Below are positions 51,836-60,667 of a stretch of DNA of 64,000 bases, piece by piece. Source of the DNA: Allomeiothermus silvanus DSM 9946 (GTDB taxonomy: Bacteria > Deinococcota > Deinococci > Deinococcales > Thermaceae); NCBI RefSeq assembly GCF_000092125.1, contig NC_014213.1:283855-347854 (forward strand), given 5' to 3'. How positions within the stretch are numbered: position 1 is the first letter of the stretch; each line of letters opens with the position of its first letter. A program made the translations under genes and the position numbers. The notes under the pieces are model-generated. The model did not search any database and was not told the DNA's origin. It saw nothing but the letters and a program-made list of their open reading frames with translations.

Positions 51836-52398
51836 GTGCAGCTGGGGCGACTTCCCGCCGCCGGTTCTACGGCGCGTACGCCGGGCACGCCCCCGCGTAG
51901 GGAGTGACGGGGGGGTAAAGGCAACAGGAATCCCGTCCCTGAGGGCATAAAATCCCCGACCGCGTAAAATCGCCGCTAAGGGGCCTCCAACGAGGTGCCT
52001 AGGGGTAGACAGCGGGGCTTGCCGGATAACCGGGCCTGCCTCGGCCGCTGAAATTTCCCCTAAGGGAAATTAGGGGAAATTTCTACCTCCCCCTGCCGGC
52101 CGGGGCCCCAGAGGGTGCGCAGTCTAAGGCACACCTCGGAATTACCCCGGGCAAAAACCTTCGCATACGCGTGGGCCCTATCCCATCCTGCTCCCTCCGC
52201 CCGGGGTAGGCGCGGGTGCCCAGCAGGTAGCTACAAGCGCCCCCGGACGAAGGCCAGGGTAGGCTCGCACCTGGTGCAGGCAGTAGTGGCCCAGCAGGTT
52301 GGGGTCGCAGCAGCGGGTGCTGGCGCCTTCCCGCTGCCATCGGCGATCAGGCCGGGCAGGAACGCGGCCCGTAGGGGATGATCGCGAAGGGCGGGGGC
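51836..52398. other. Gene-poor stretch with a perfect hairpin
   Basis: No convincing gene. Short minus-strand frames (for example CCDPNLLGHYCLHQ near 52280) may be debris of a protein but cannot be assigned. The hairpin at 52050-52083 stands out. Confidence 0.4.
52050..52083. repeat. Perfect 14-bp AT-rich inverted repeat
   Basis: GAAATTTCCCCTAA (52050-52063), loop GGGAAA, TTAGGGGAAATTTC (52070-52083). Markedly lower GC than its surroundings. Confidence 0.8.
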
Positions 52399-53166
52399 CT
52401 ACCTTAGCGCAGCTAGCGCCCGGATCTCGCGGGCCATGGCTGCGTTTACCTCGAAGTGCTGCTCGAGGAAAGCCAGCTGCGCCAGGGCCGCCTCGGGTGT
52501 GCGCTCGTAACCCTGGGCGAACTCGGACAACCGGGCGGAGATGCGGGGAAAGCGCTGCTCGAGGCGGCGCTCGTTGTTGAAGGGGTCGCGGCGCGCGGGC
52601 TGCTCGGTCTCGAGCACCGAGGCGAGCTCGAGCACCCGGTCGAGGGCGAAGCCCTGCACGAAGCGCATCGCAGAGAGCTTCTCGCCGCGCCGATAGCGCT
52701 TGAGGCCGACGTAGAGGTTGGTGAGGGCTTCCCCCAGGTGCCACTCCATCCCCGGCCGGGCGCCGCCCATGGCCCGGCGGGTGGGCGTCGCGACCGAGGC
52801 ATCCACCCCCGCCCGACTCCAGACGACCTGTCCCGCCGCGAAGGGGATTTGCTCGAGCTCCTGCGGCTCGAAGACCGCGAACTCGCAGAATATTCCATCG
52901 GCGTAGAGCAGCTTGTAGCCGTCGGCAGTGTTTGGGAAGAGAAAAACCACTGGCGCGACGTCGCTAAGCCAGGAGAGGTCCTGGAGGTAGCGGGCCTTCT
53001 GACCCGGCTCGACGAGGGCGAAGAAATCCAGGTCGGAGTGCTCGTCGAGCCGGTCGCGCTCGAGCCCCACCGAACCCAGGCCGATGAGGGCGAGGGCGTG
53101 GCCGGAGGCTTGTAATGAGCGCCCGATGGCCTCGAGGCGCTCGAGCAGGCGTTGGGGTGGGGTCAT
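52399..53166 (-). CDS. Nucleotidyltransferase-fold protein
   Basis: 255 residues from ATG 53166 (an upstream in-frame extension to 53235 lacks a ribosome site). GLGSVGLERDRLDEHSDLDFFA is the G-S-x(n)-D-x-D motif of the minimal nucleotidyltransferase fold. A helical C-terminal domain (EALTNLYVGLKRYRRGEKLS) resembles that of aminoglycoside adenylyltransferase-like enzymes. Substrate unknown. Confidence 0.75.
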   Translation of the reverse strand: MTPPQRLLERLEAIGRSLQASGHALALIGLGSVGLERDRLDEHSDLDFFALVEPGQKARYLQDLSWLSDVAPVVFLFPNTADGYKLLYADGIFCEFAVFEPQELEQIPFAAGQVVWSRAGVDASVATPTRRAMGGARPGMEWHLGEALTNLYVGLKRYRRGEKLSAMRFVQGFALDRVLELASVLETEQPARRDPFNNERRLEQRFPRISARLSEFAQGYERTPEAALAQLAFLEQHFEVNAAMAREIRALAALR

Positions 53167-53722
53167 ACTGCACTTTATATCAGCGAGGGGGTGTGGGGGT
53201 TCACAAAACCCACCACTTTTGTAGGGAACCCCCACGTCCGCTCGATGTTGGCGGACAAAGCAGGGTGGGCGGCTGGTCTGCCGGAGCTTCCCCCTGATGC
53301 TGCAACACGCCGCAAACAGTTTGCGGTATACCCAAATTCCCGACGCACCCTAACCTGGAAGAACTCGCGTGAACCGTAACCGTGAACCCGTGCGGCGGAT
53401 TGAACGGCTAGACGAACTGGGCGAAAAGCCTGCCCATTTGGAATCGCCACGGTAACCGATAGAGAGAGCCCGGCTCTGCGATACACCGAAGCCCGGGGCC
53501 GGGCTTCGCGCTCCGGTGCATCATCAGAAAAGCGAGCCGACTCCGAGCCAAGCATAACCCCCACCACCGTACACCGGCAGTTCACGACTTCCCCCGCCGG
53601 AGCCCCCAGGCTGCGGTCGCCAGGTAGCGGAGCCTCGAGCCCTTCCTCCTTCCTGTGCTCGGGACGTCCCGCTTGGCGCGATGGGATGCATTCTGCGACC
53701 CGGTTCCGGCGGGGGTTGCCCC
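53167..53722. other. Gene-free stretch with repeats and hairpins
   Basis: CCCCCACGTCCGC...GGCGGAC...AGCA..GTGGGCGGC (53220-53263) repeats the sequence at 25150. CCGCAAAC-A-GTTTGCGG at about 53312 and GAAGCCCGG-GG-CCGGGCTTC near 53489 are perfect hairpins; the latter may be a terminator. No gene seen. Confidence 0.45.
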
Positions 53723-54547
53723 CTAGGGTGGACCTTGCCCGGAGGGCGCTGGAGTGATCCCGTCCCGCGGCAAAGGCCGGAACCGGGCGATCAGGGCCTC
53801 GAGCAGGCTATCCTGCGGCGGGCCTACCGGCACCAGGCCCACCCCCGTCCCGGCCAGCAGCAGTTGGCCCTGGAGCTCGTCAAAACGTGTTTGCCCGCAA
53901 GACGTGTTTGCCCTGCGGGCAAAGCAAGCGGGCAAAGCAACCGGCTTGAGGCGGGCCTCGGTTACACGGAGGCCCATCTGTACCGCGTATTCCAGCACTT
54001 TCTGGCGGGTGACGCCCTCCACCCCGCCCGGCAGCACCCCCAGCTCGCCGGCGCGGTAGAGCAAGGGGCTGGTGCGGCTACCGTCCACGACGTGCCCCTC
54101 CAGGTCGAGCAGGAGGCCCTCGAAGTGCCCGGCGCGCTCGGCCGCGCGGCGGGCCAGGCGGTACGGGAGGTAGTTGCCGGTCTTGTAGCGGCCGAGGTCG
54201 GGGTGGACCCGCAGCGAGGTGACGTGGATGCTCACCCCGCGGGCGTAGGCGGGCTCGGGGGGCGGGGCGAAGGGGCGGGCGCTCGAGGCGTACCCCTCCG
54301 GGGCCACCGCTAGCCGCAGCAACAGGTCGGCGCGCGGCCGGCAGTAGTGTTCGACCTCGCGCTCGAGCGCCTCGAAGCCCGGGAAGGCAATGCCCAAAGC
54401 CCGGGCGTGGCGGCGGAGGCGCTCGAGGTGCTCCGGCAGCCACAGCGGTTCGCCACCTTCCAGGCGCAGCGTGGTAAACACGAAAAAGCCGTGCCACAAG
54501 GACTCGGGGAGCGGGGTGCCGACGGGTTCACCGTTGATGCGGGTCAT
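53723..54547 (-). CDS. pabC: Aminodeoxychorismate lyase (PLP fold type IV) with an in-frame repeat insertion
   Basis: 274 residues. Start MTRINGEPVGTPLPESLWHG; PLP Lys in HPDLGRYKTGNYLPYRLARR; Glu-rich G-x-V-x-E-G-type region altered to LDLEGHVVDGSRTSPLLY. It converts aminodeoxychorismate to para-aminobenzoate and pyruvate. About 20 residues (VALPACFARRANTSCGQTRF) lie between TEARLKP and DELQGQLLLAGTGVGLVPVG, encoded by the dispersed repeat at 53882-53942; removing them gives a normal junction. It is 16 bases downstream of pabAB. Confidence 0.82.
   Translation of the reverse strand: MTRINGEPVGTPLPESLWHGFFVFTTLRLEGGEPLWLPEHLERLRRHARALGIAFPGFEALEREVEHYCRPRADLLLRLAVAPEGYASSARPFAPPPEPAYARGVSIHVTSLRVHPDLGRYKTGNYLPYRLARRAAERAGHFEGLLLDLEGHVVDGSRTSPLLYRAGELGVLPGGVEGVTRQKVLEYAVQMGLRVTEARLKPVALPACFARRANTSCGQTRFDELQGQLLLAGTGVGLVPVGPPQDSLLEALIARFRPLPRDGITPAPSGQGPP
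53882..53942. repeat. Dispersed repeat inside pabC
   Basis: Two ACGTGTTTGCCC units (53885-53896, 53902-53913) followed by two GGGCAAAGCAA units (53917-53927, 53930-53940). Same parts as at 24862-24970. About 60 bases, a multiple of three, keeping the reading frame. Confidence 0.7.
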
Positions 54548-54563
54548 GGGGAGGGCCTCGAGG

Positions 54564-56585
54564 TCAGGAGAGGGTCGGCTCGGGCCGGCCTGCCGGCCCG
54601 TCCACGGGGCTCAGCGACAGGAAGTTGCTCAGCAGCACCATCCCGTACTCCGAGAGCATGCTCTCCGGGTGGAACTGCACGCCCCAGGCCGGGCCGCGGG
54701 CGTGGGAGACCGCCATGCACAAGCGCGCCCCCGGGGCCTCGCCCTCGCCCCGGGTCCAGGCCTCCAGCCGCAACGTCGGGGGCAGGTCGCGGAGGTGTGG
54801 TTTCGCCGAGCGCAGCGAGGGGAGGAGCAGGGAGTGGTAGCGCGTGAAGCGGGCCGGGCTCGGCACTCCCGCGAAGATCCCCTCGCCGCGGTGCTCGACC
54901 GGGAAGGCCTCGCCGTGGACCGGGCGGGGGGAGCGCTCGAGCCGCGCCCCCAGCGCCACCCCCAGGGCCTGGTGCCCCAGGCAGATCCCCAGGAAGGGCA
55001 GGCGGGCCTCGAGCGCGGCCCGGGTCCACTCGAGGGTCCGGCCGGCTGTTGCCGGCTCGCCCGGCCCCGGCCCGACGACGAGGTGGGTGGCCCAGGACAG
55101 GTCGGGAGCCTGGCCGTGGTCCAGCACGCGGATTTCCGCCCCCAGCGCGGCCAGGTAGTCTACGATGTTGTAGCTGAAGGAGTCGTGGTTCTCCAGGAAG
55201 AGCACGCGGGCCCTCCAGCGCCGCGGGGGCCGGGGCGGCTTCCAGGCGCTGTCGCTGCGCGGGGGCGCGGGGGGCTGCCCAGCTCTCCCCTGCCCCAGGG
55301 CTTGCAGCAGGGCCTCCGCCTTGGCCTGGGTCTCGGCGTACTCCCGCTCGGGCTCGCTCTCGATCACGACGCCCGCCCCGGCCGAGAAGTAACCCGTCCC
55401 GCCGGCGAAGCTGAAGCTGCGGATGAGGATGTTGAAGTCGCACCCCTTCCCCGAGACGTAGCCCATGGACCCGGTGTAGGCTCCCCTTGGCACCGGCTCG
55501 AGCTCGGCAATGGTGCGCATCACGCTCTCCTTGGGCGCGCCGGTGATGGTCCCGCCGGGGAAGATGCTGGCGAAGGCCTCGCGCAAGGGGGCCCGGCCCC
55601 GGCCCCGCACCTCGGAGACCAGGTGCATGACGTGGGAGTAGCGCTCGAGCGTGAAGGCCTCGCTCACCTCCACGCTCCCCGGCGCGCACACCCGCGCCAG
55701 GTCGTTGCGCAGGAGGTCCACGAGCATGACGTGCTCGGCCCGCTCCTTGGCGTTGGCCCGCAGTTCGGCCCCCAGCGCCTCGTCGTGCTCAGGGGTTCGG
55801 CCCCTGGGGCGGGTCCCGGCGATGGGCCGCGCGGTGATTGTTCCCCCGCGGTAGTCGAACAGCCGCTCGGGACTCCCCGAGACCACCGCGTAGCCCTCCC
55901 GGCGTACCGGCGGAGCCGGTCCCGCAAGGGAATTTGCCTCGCCCTCGAGCAGCCCCATGAAGGGGCTGGGGTTGTAGCGCCGCAGGGCCTGGTACAGGGC
56001 CAGGGGGTCTATCCCATCGGCGGCGAAGTGAAAGCGCTGGGAGAGGTTGACCTGATAGACCCAGCCCGCCCGGATGCGCTCTTGCACCTCCGCGACGCCC
56101 GCCAGAAAGGCATCCCTGGGGTAGTCGCGGTGCAAATCGACTTTCGGCAGCGGCCCGGGCTCGGCCAGAAGCGGGGCGAGCTCCGAGGATGGGCTCTGGA
56201 CGCGCCGTCCCTCGAGCCAGGCGTAGCCTTCAGGGTAGTAGTAGAACGCCGCCTCGGGCAACCCGGGCAAGGGAGCGTGGCTGGGCAGGCCTAGGTGCCG
56301 GGCGTACTCGTAGGCGAAGAAGCCGATCCAGGCTGGGAAATACCCCTCCCCCAGGCCCTGCTCGAGGAAGCGGAAGACCGCAAGCGCATCCCCCACCGCC
56401 GCCCCGTCGAGATAGGTGACGCCGTCCCAGACCTCCAGGCGCCGCGTGGCCCCCACCCCCAGCAGGGTCAGCCGCCCGCACCGGGTCACTGCCCCGGCGG
56501 ACTCCAGCAAGGCCGGGCGGAGCCCGAAAGCGCGGGCCCGGGCGTAGAGGGAGGCGGCGTCTTCCTGTGCGTGGGCGCTTTTCAC
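54564..56585 (-). CDS. pabAB: Fused aminodeoxychorismate synthase, PabB-PabA
   Basis: 673 residues from GTG 56585 (AGGAG upstream). The PabB part has VYQVNLSQRFHF, GSPERLFDYRGGTITARPIAGTRPRG, DLLRNDLARVC and the E-P-x-G block. A glutamine amidotransferase follows: LFLENHDSFSYNIVDYL, GPGPGEP, LGICLGHQALG (catalytic Cys) and WGVQFHPES (His, Glu). It makes aminodeoxychorismate from chorismate and glutamine. Two unusual insertions, NSLAGPAPPVRR before EGYAVVSGSPERL and SLRSAKPHLR after YHSLLLP, look like repeat-derived additions. N-terminal extension LYARARAFGLRPALLESAG is normal. Confidence 0.9.
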   Translation of the reverse strand: MKSAHAQEDAASLYARARAFGLRPALLESAGAVTRCGRLTLLGVGATRRLEVWDGVTYLDGAAVGDALAVFRFLEQGLGEGYFPAWIGFFAYEYARHLGLPSHAPLPGLPEAAFYYYPEGYAWLEGRRVQSPSSELAPLLAEPGPLPKVDLHRDYPRDAFLAGVAEVQERIRAGWVYQVNLSQRFHFAADGIDPLALYQALRRYNPSPFMGLLEGEANSLAGPAPPVRREGYAVVSGSPERLFDYRGGTITARPIAGTRPRGRTPEHDEALGAELRANAKERAEHVMLVDLLRNDLARVCAPGSVEVSEAFTLERYSHVMHLVSEVRGRGRAPLREAFASIFPGGTITGAPKESVMRTIAELEPVPRGAYTGSMGYVSGKGCDFNILIRSFSFAGGTGYFSAGAGVVIESEPEREYAETQAKAEALLQALGQGRAGQPPAPPRSDSAWKPPRPPRRWRARVLFLENHDSFSYNIVDYLAALGAEIRVLDHGQAPDLSWATHLVVGPGPGEPATAGRTLEWTRAALEARLPFLGICLGHQALGVALGARLERSPRPVHGEAFPVEHRGEGIFAGVPSPARFTRYHSLLLPSLRSAKPHLRDLPPTLRLEAWTRGEGEAPGARLCMAVSHARGPAWGVQFHPESMLSEYGMVLLSNFLSLSPVDGPAGRPEPTLS
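54801..54822. repeat. Dispersed 22-bp repeat inside pabAB
   Basis: TTTCGCCGAGCGCAGCGAGG; one mismatch to 13832-13853 in intergenic DNA. Confidence 0.6.
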
Positions 56586-56764
56586 AGCACTCCTTTCGCG
56601 GCTCAGCCGGTGAGGGCTAGCGGTGCCGATATGGCGCATCGGCGACAAGGCCATTGTAGCCGTATGCCTCGGGGGTGGCTGAGGTTGGGTTCTGGCCAGG
56701 GGCGAAGGTTCACCGAGCCAGGCCGCCCCGGCGATCGGCCCCTCCTCGTGTGCGAATGAGCCAG

Positions 56765-57709
56765 CTAGCGCTGACCCCGTTCACGGCCGAGCGGGGCCAC
56801 GCTCGCGACCCCCGTGCGCCGGACCACCTCGGCGGGGGGGAGGCCCTGCTGTAAATACCGCCGCACCGCCCGCCAGCGCAAGGCCCCCAGGATGCGTTCG
56901 GGAAAGACCCCGCTCAGCTCGCAAGCCCGCTCGAGCAAGGGGCGCAGGCTGTTCATGTTGAGGGGACGCCCCAGCCCCCCTTTCTTGTTGGTCATGCGCA
57001 CGAAGAGGTAGGGGGAAGGCAGCGGAGCTAGGGTGGCGATGCTCTCCCGGTCTTCCAGATACTCCTGCAGGGCCTCAGTCGCCTCCTTGGAAAGCGGTAC
57101 GGTGCGGGCTTTTTCCCCCCGCACCCGCAAGACGCGCGAGGCGGGGTGAAAATCCTCCAGGCGCAGGGCGAAGAGTTCCTTGGGCCATACCCCGGCCTCC
57201 CCCAGCAGGTACAGCACCGCCACCCCCAGCCGCCGCAGGCGCCCTTCGGGGTGGGACCGGGCCGCCCCGAGCAGGGCTGCGAACTCCGGCTCGGAGAGGT
57301 AGGGGCGCACCAGGGCGTACTGGGGTTTGGGGGGCAGCTCGAGCCGGGGCATCTCCGCCCCAGCCCACGCGAGCACCTCCAGGGTACGGCGCAGGCCCCG
57401 CCACCAGGCGTAGAGGGTGGTGTCTTTGCGCAGGGGGCGGGGGGAGAGGGGTGGGCGGTGGGTAGTGGCCTCCTCCCAAAACAGCAGCAGGGCGTTCTGG
57501 GGCAGGTGGGGCCAGGTGTAGCCTTGTTCGCGGCACCAGTAGCAGAGGTTGTGCAGCACGGCCAGGGTCTGCCGCTCGTGCCAGCCGAAGAGCCGGCTGG
57601 CGTACAGGGCGGCCTCCCCCAGGGCCTGGCGGTCCCAGGTGGCCAGGGCCCGCGCGACCCACTCCTGCCGGGCCTGGGGATCGTCCAGGGGAGAGGCGGG
57701 GAGCAGCAT
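56765..57709 (-). CDS. Tyrosine-recombinase-like protein lacking key catalytic residues
   Basis: 314 residues. An N-terminal SAM-like helical region (about 30-130), then a recombinase-like core: YLSEPEFAALLGAARSHPEG, LLGEAGVWPKELFALRLEDF, VRGEKARTVPLSKEATEALQ and GALRWRAVRRYLQQGLPPAE. In active enzymes the second block has the catalytic Arg (G-L-R-x-S-E-L), here VWPKEL. The H-x-x-R block is RWRAV, and no C-terminal Tyr is present after RTGVASV. It is probably inactive or a DNA-binding derivative. ATG 57709 has no clear ribosome site. Confidence 0.7.
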   Translation of the reverse strand: MLLPASPLDDPQARQEWVARALATWDRQALGEAALYASRLFGWHERQTLAVLHNLCYWCREQGYTWPHLPQNALLLFWEEATTHRPPLSPRPLRKDTTLYAWWRGLRRTLEVLAWAGAEMPRLELPPKPQYALVRPYLSEPEFAALLGAARSHPEGRLRRLGVAVLYLLGEAGVWPKELFALRLEDFHPASRVLRVRGEKARTVPLSKEATEALQEYLEDRESIATLAPLPSPYLFVRMTNKKGGLGRPLNMNSLRPLLERACELSGVFPERILGALRWRAVRRYLQQGLPPAEVVRRTGVASVAPLGRERGQR

Positions 57710-58059
57710 ATACCCATAATCTTACCACACATCCTAAACAAGGCCACCCTCTCCCAACCCCGCGCTCCCCTTCCCTGCTCCCCGATATGCGCACGTGCGA
57801 GCACCCGTGCGTGCGCAAAACAGAGAGGATACACTAAGGGGAAGAGGTACGGGAAGGGCAGGGGTAAGATAAGTGGTAGAAATATGCATAAAAGGCAACC
57901 ATTTCCCTCACTTGCAGGCCTCGAGGGCACATGGCTGTGCCGTATTCGCCCACCACCGTGCCGTCGGGGGCCCGCACCCCGACCCCGCTTGCTCCAGCTG
58001 TAGCAGGTGTACGGGCAGGGCTACTGGCTGGTGGCGCTGGCCTACCGCTCCTGAGCGAC
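57710..58059. other. Gene-free stretch
   Basis: Upstream region of the recombinase-like gene, with GTGCG/CGCAC alternations near 57790. No plausible gene or terminator recognised. Confidence 0.35.
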
Positions 58060-58300
58060 AGCGGTGGTCGGAGGAGGCCAGCACAGCCCTGCAGTACCTG
58101 GAGGGACGGGCCGATCGGATGCGCTACCCTACCTACAAAGCCCGAGGCTGGCCCATCGGTTCAGGCCAGCATGTCATCGGTGCCCGGATAAAACGCTCGG
58201 GGATGCCCTGGAGCCGGCCGGGAGCCTCACAGATGGCGACCCTCCGGCTGAGAGCTGTTCCAGGCGCAAAATGGCCGATTTTCATACCGCTGGCTACCAA
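58060..58300 (+). pseudogene. C-terminal fragment of an ISKra4-like transposase
   Basis: TALQYLEGRADRMRYPTYKA, RGWPIGSGQHVIGARIKRSG and MPWSRPGASQM: the G-x-P-I-G-S-G ... G-R-x-K-x-S-G-M-x-W-S block at the end of ISKra4-type transposases. It lacks the VESACK segment and everything upstream. Confidence 0.65.
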
Positions 58301-58504
58301 GTCCCGCATTTTTGAGATGCACCCACATTGGATTGTTTTTTGCTATGGAACCTGATACAACCCGTACAACCGGTGAATTATCGCAAGTACGACTGCTCGT
58401 TGCTCCGGGCTAGAGGGCGAACCCGAATGGCCTCCTGCGCCGAGTTCAGGAAAGGAGAGGTTTTGGGTGAATAAAACTTCGAGGGTTTATCGGCATTCGC
58501 CGCT

Positions 58505-58553
58505 TCGGTATAACGCCTCTCAGGCAACGCGTTATACCGCAGGTGCGGTATAA
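58505..58553. repeat. Overlapping alternative hairpins built from CGGTATAA/TTATACCG
   Basis: CGGTATAACGC (58506-58516) can pair with GCGTTATACCG (58529-58539), or TTATACCGCA (58532-58541) with TGCGGTATAA (58544-58553). They lie 40 bases before the low-GC hydrolase relic. Confidence 0.7.
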
Positions 58554-58594
58554 AAACTAGTTCGGTGTTTTCTCTTTTCCCCGAGGGAAGCAAT

Positions 58595-59408
58595 ATGAGA
58601 TATGTTCTGGCTTCATCATTCTTTTTTGCTCTACTCCCGCAAGCATTCGGGCAGAGCATCCAGCCAATAAAAATCCAGGTTAATGGTGTCGAACTTTATT
58701 GCATCGAGAAGGGACAAGGCGAGACTTTGATATTGCTTCACGGCGGCATGGGCGACTATCGCTCCTGGAATCCGCAAATTCAAACTTTTGCCCCCGACTA
58801 CCGCGTTATCTCTTACGCCGACGCTATCATTACCCGAATCAAAATCCTCTAAATGCCACGAATCATTCTGCGCTCGTTGAAGCAAAAGACCTCGCCGCCT
58901 TTCTGAAAATTAAAAATCAAAAGGGCTCATCTGGTCGGTCAGTCCTACGGCGCATTGACGGCTCTGGTTTTTGCGATAAAGCACCCGGGGATGGTTCGCA
59001 CCCTTGTTTTGGGCGAGCCGCCCGCACATCAGTTAATAAGAAATTCCTCTGATGGAGAGGCTGTTTATCAGGATTTTATGAGCAACACGTGGAAACCCGC
59101 CGCCGAAGCATTTCGAAAGGGCGAAGACAAACAGGCGCTGGACGTTTTGGCGCTCGGAATTGCGGGAAAAGGATTTGATGAATTCGGTTGTTGCGAACGA
59201 TGAACTCAAACATCTGAAGATCCCAATCCTTATCCTGACGGGTGAAAACACAACTAGGATTCATAGACGGGTCACACAGGAACTTGCTCGACTTCTGCCC
59301 AACGCAAAAGAGGTAACAATCCCAAGGTCGAGTCACTCGATGCCGAGCGAAAATCCTCAAGCATTTAATGAAACGGTGCGAGAGTTTTTAAGAGCCTCAA
59401 AAAGATGA
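58595..59408 (+). pseudogene. Alpha/beta hydrolase with signal peptide, frameshifted, low GC
   Basis: ATG 58595: MRYVLASSFFFALLPQAFGQ (signal), VNGVELYCIEKGQGETLILL, HGGMGDYRSWNPQIQTFAPD, then a frame change near 58820. HLVGQSYGALTALVFAIKHP (nucleophile Ser elbow, with another shift at about 58925), then KHLKIPILILTGENTTRIHR and IPRSSHSMPSENP (His). The three catalytic parts are in different frames. GC content is clearly below the rest of the window, suggesting recent acquisition. Confidence 0.78.
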
Positions 59409-59579
59409 GTTTCGAACATCGGCTTTGCAATTTTAGGGCACACCGAACAAAGCCTTGCAGCTGACGGCGCGATAGCATGGTTGTCAAGTAAACTTGTTCC
59501 TTCAGCTTGAAGGCTGCTCGCGCGCCGCAGCTGAAGGCAGGCGTTCTACGGCCGAGCGACAGGCGCAACTGAACCCAGC

Positions 59580-60410
59580 ATGGGCGGCTCGAGAAGCCAG
59601 ATGGAGCGCATGAAGGAGGTGCTGCTCGGGGATCTGCGGATCGCATACGCAGAGGCAGGTTACGGTCCCCCGCTGGTCCTCCTTCACGGGGGGATGGATG
59701 ACAGCCGTTCTTGGCGTCGACAGATGGACGCCCTCTCCGATGAATTCACTGTGTTGGCCTGGGACGCGCCAGGTTGCGGCCGCTCCTCCGATGTTTCCCA
59801 GAGCTGGCGTATGCCTAACTACGCGGATGCCCTGGCGGGGTGGCTCGTCGCACTGGGTGTCGAACGACCACACATCCTCGGTCTGTCGTGGGGCAGCTCG
59901 GTCGCGCTTGAGTTCTATCGCCGGCATTCCCACGTTCCGGCATCACTCATCCTGGCCGGGGCCTACGCCGGATGGGCGGGTTCGCTGCCCCCGGAGGAGG
60001 TCGCTTCACGCCTCGAAAGCGTGCTCGCTGCCGCCGACCTTCCACGTGAGCAATTGCTCACAGGTTTGCCCGGGGTCCTGAGCAGTGCAGCTCCGGCCGA
60101 GCTGGTCGATGAACTGTCGGCTATTTGGGCGGACAACGCGGGCCGTAGCCACCCCGAGGGCTATCGTGCGATGGCGGAATCGGACCTGCGCGACGTGCTT
60201 CCGGGCATTCATCTCCGCACGCTCCTCGTCTACGGAGAGCTGGACCAACGTGCACCGCTCCAGGTGGCCAATGACCTCCACCAGCGTATCCCAAGGGCGA
60301 AGCTCGTGGTGATTCCAGGCGTGGGCCACCTGGCGAACGTAGAGGCGCCTGACGAGTTCAACGCTCAGGTCCGGCTCTTCATACGATCGGTTGTTAGCGA
60401 TGACTGCTAG
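59580..60410 (+). CDS. Alpha/beta hydrolase
   Basis: 276 residues (starts at 59601 or 59610 are also possible). PPLVLLHGGMDDSRSWRRQM is the oxyanion region, HILGLSWGSSVALEFYRR the nucleophile Ser elbow, LLVYGELDQRAPL the Asp and IPGVGHLANVEAPDEF the His. Related in layout to the relic upstream but of normal GC. Substrate unknown. Confidence 0.88.
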   Translation: MGGSRSQMERMKEVLLGDLRIAYAEAGYGPPLVLLHGGMDDSRSWRRQMDALSDEFTVLAWDAPGCGRSSDVSQSWRMPNYADALAGWLVALGVERPHILGLSWGSSVALEFYRRHSHVPASLILAGAYAGWAGSLPPEEVASRLESVLAAADLPREQLLTGLPGVLSSAAPAELVDELSAIWADNAGRSHPEGYRAMAESDLRDVLPGIHLRTLLVYGELDQRAPLQVANDLHQRIPRAKLVVIPGVGHLANVEAPDEFNAQVRLFIRSVVSDDC

Positions 60411-60447
60411 AAGCCGCAGAACTTGCGGCTGCACCCGACCGCTTGCT

Positions 60448-60667
60448 ATGCTCGCGGCGGGTGAGCCGCCAAGGCGACGCCTGAATGTCCAGGGGTTCAA
60501 CGACGTTGACGATGACATTCTGGCGGACGTTGGGCCATGGCTTCGGATGGCATTCGGGATATGTGCGCTTTTGGCCGGAGCAGGAACCGCGTTGGCGTCG
60601 CCTATGATCTTGTGGGTCTTGACGGCTATCGCGGCGCTCGCAGCGTTGTTCCCAGTTCACCCGGAGA
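60448..60667 (+). pseudogene. DUF4395-like membrane protein cut off by an IS256 relic
   Basis: RRLNVQGFNDVDDDILADVG, then LRMAFGICALLAGAGTALAS and MILWVLTAIAALAALFPVHP: the N-x-Q-G-F start and two helices of DUF4395-type proteins, after which the frame runs into the IS256 end. Confidence 0.55.

Noticed and set aside
52178..52744. Minus-strand 188-residue frame overlapping the nucleotidyltransferase
   Set aside because: It is out of frame with the clear nucleotidyltransferase and is Arg/Pro/Ala shadow sequence; only a short piece near 52280 could be old debris.
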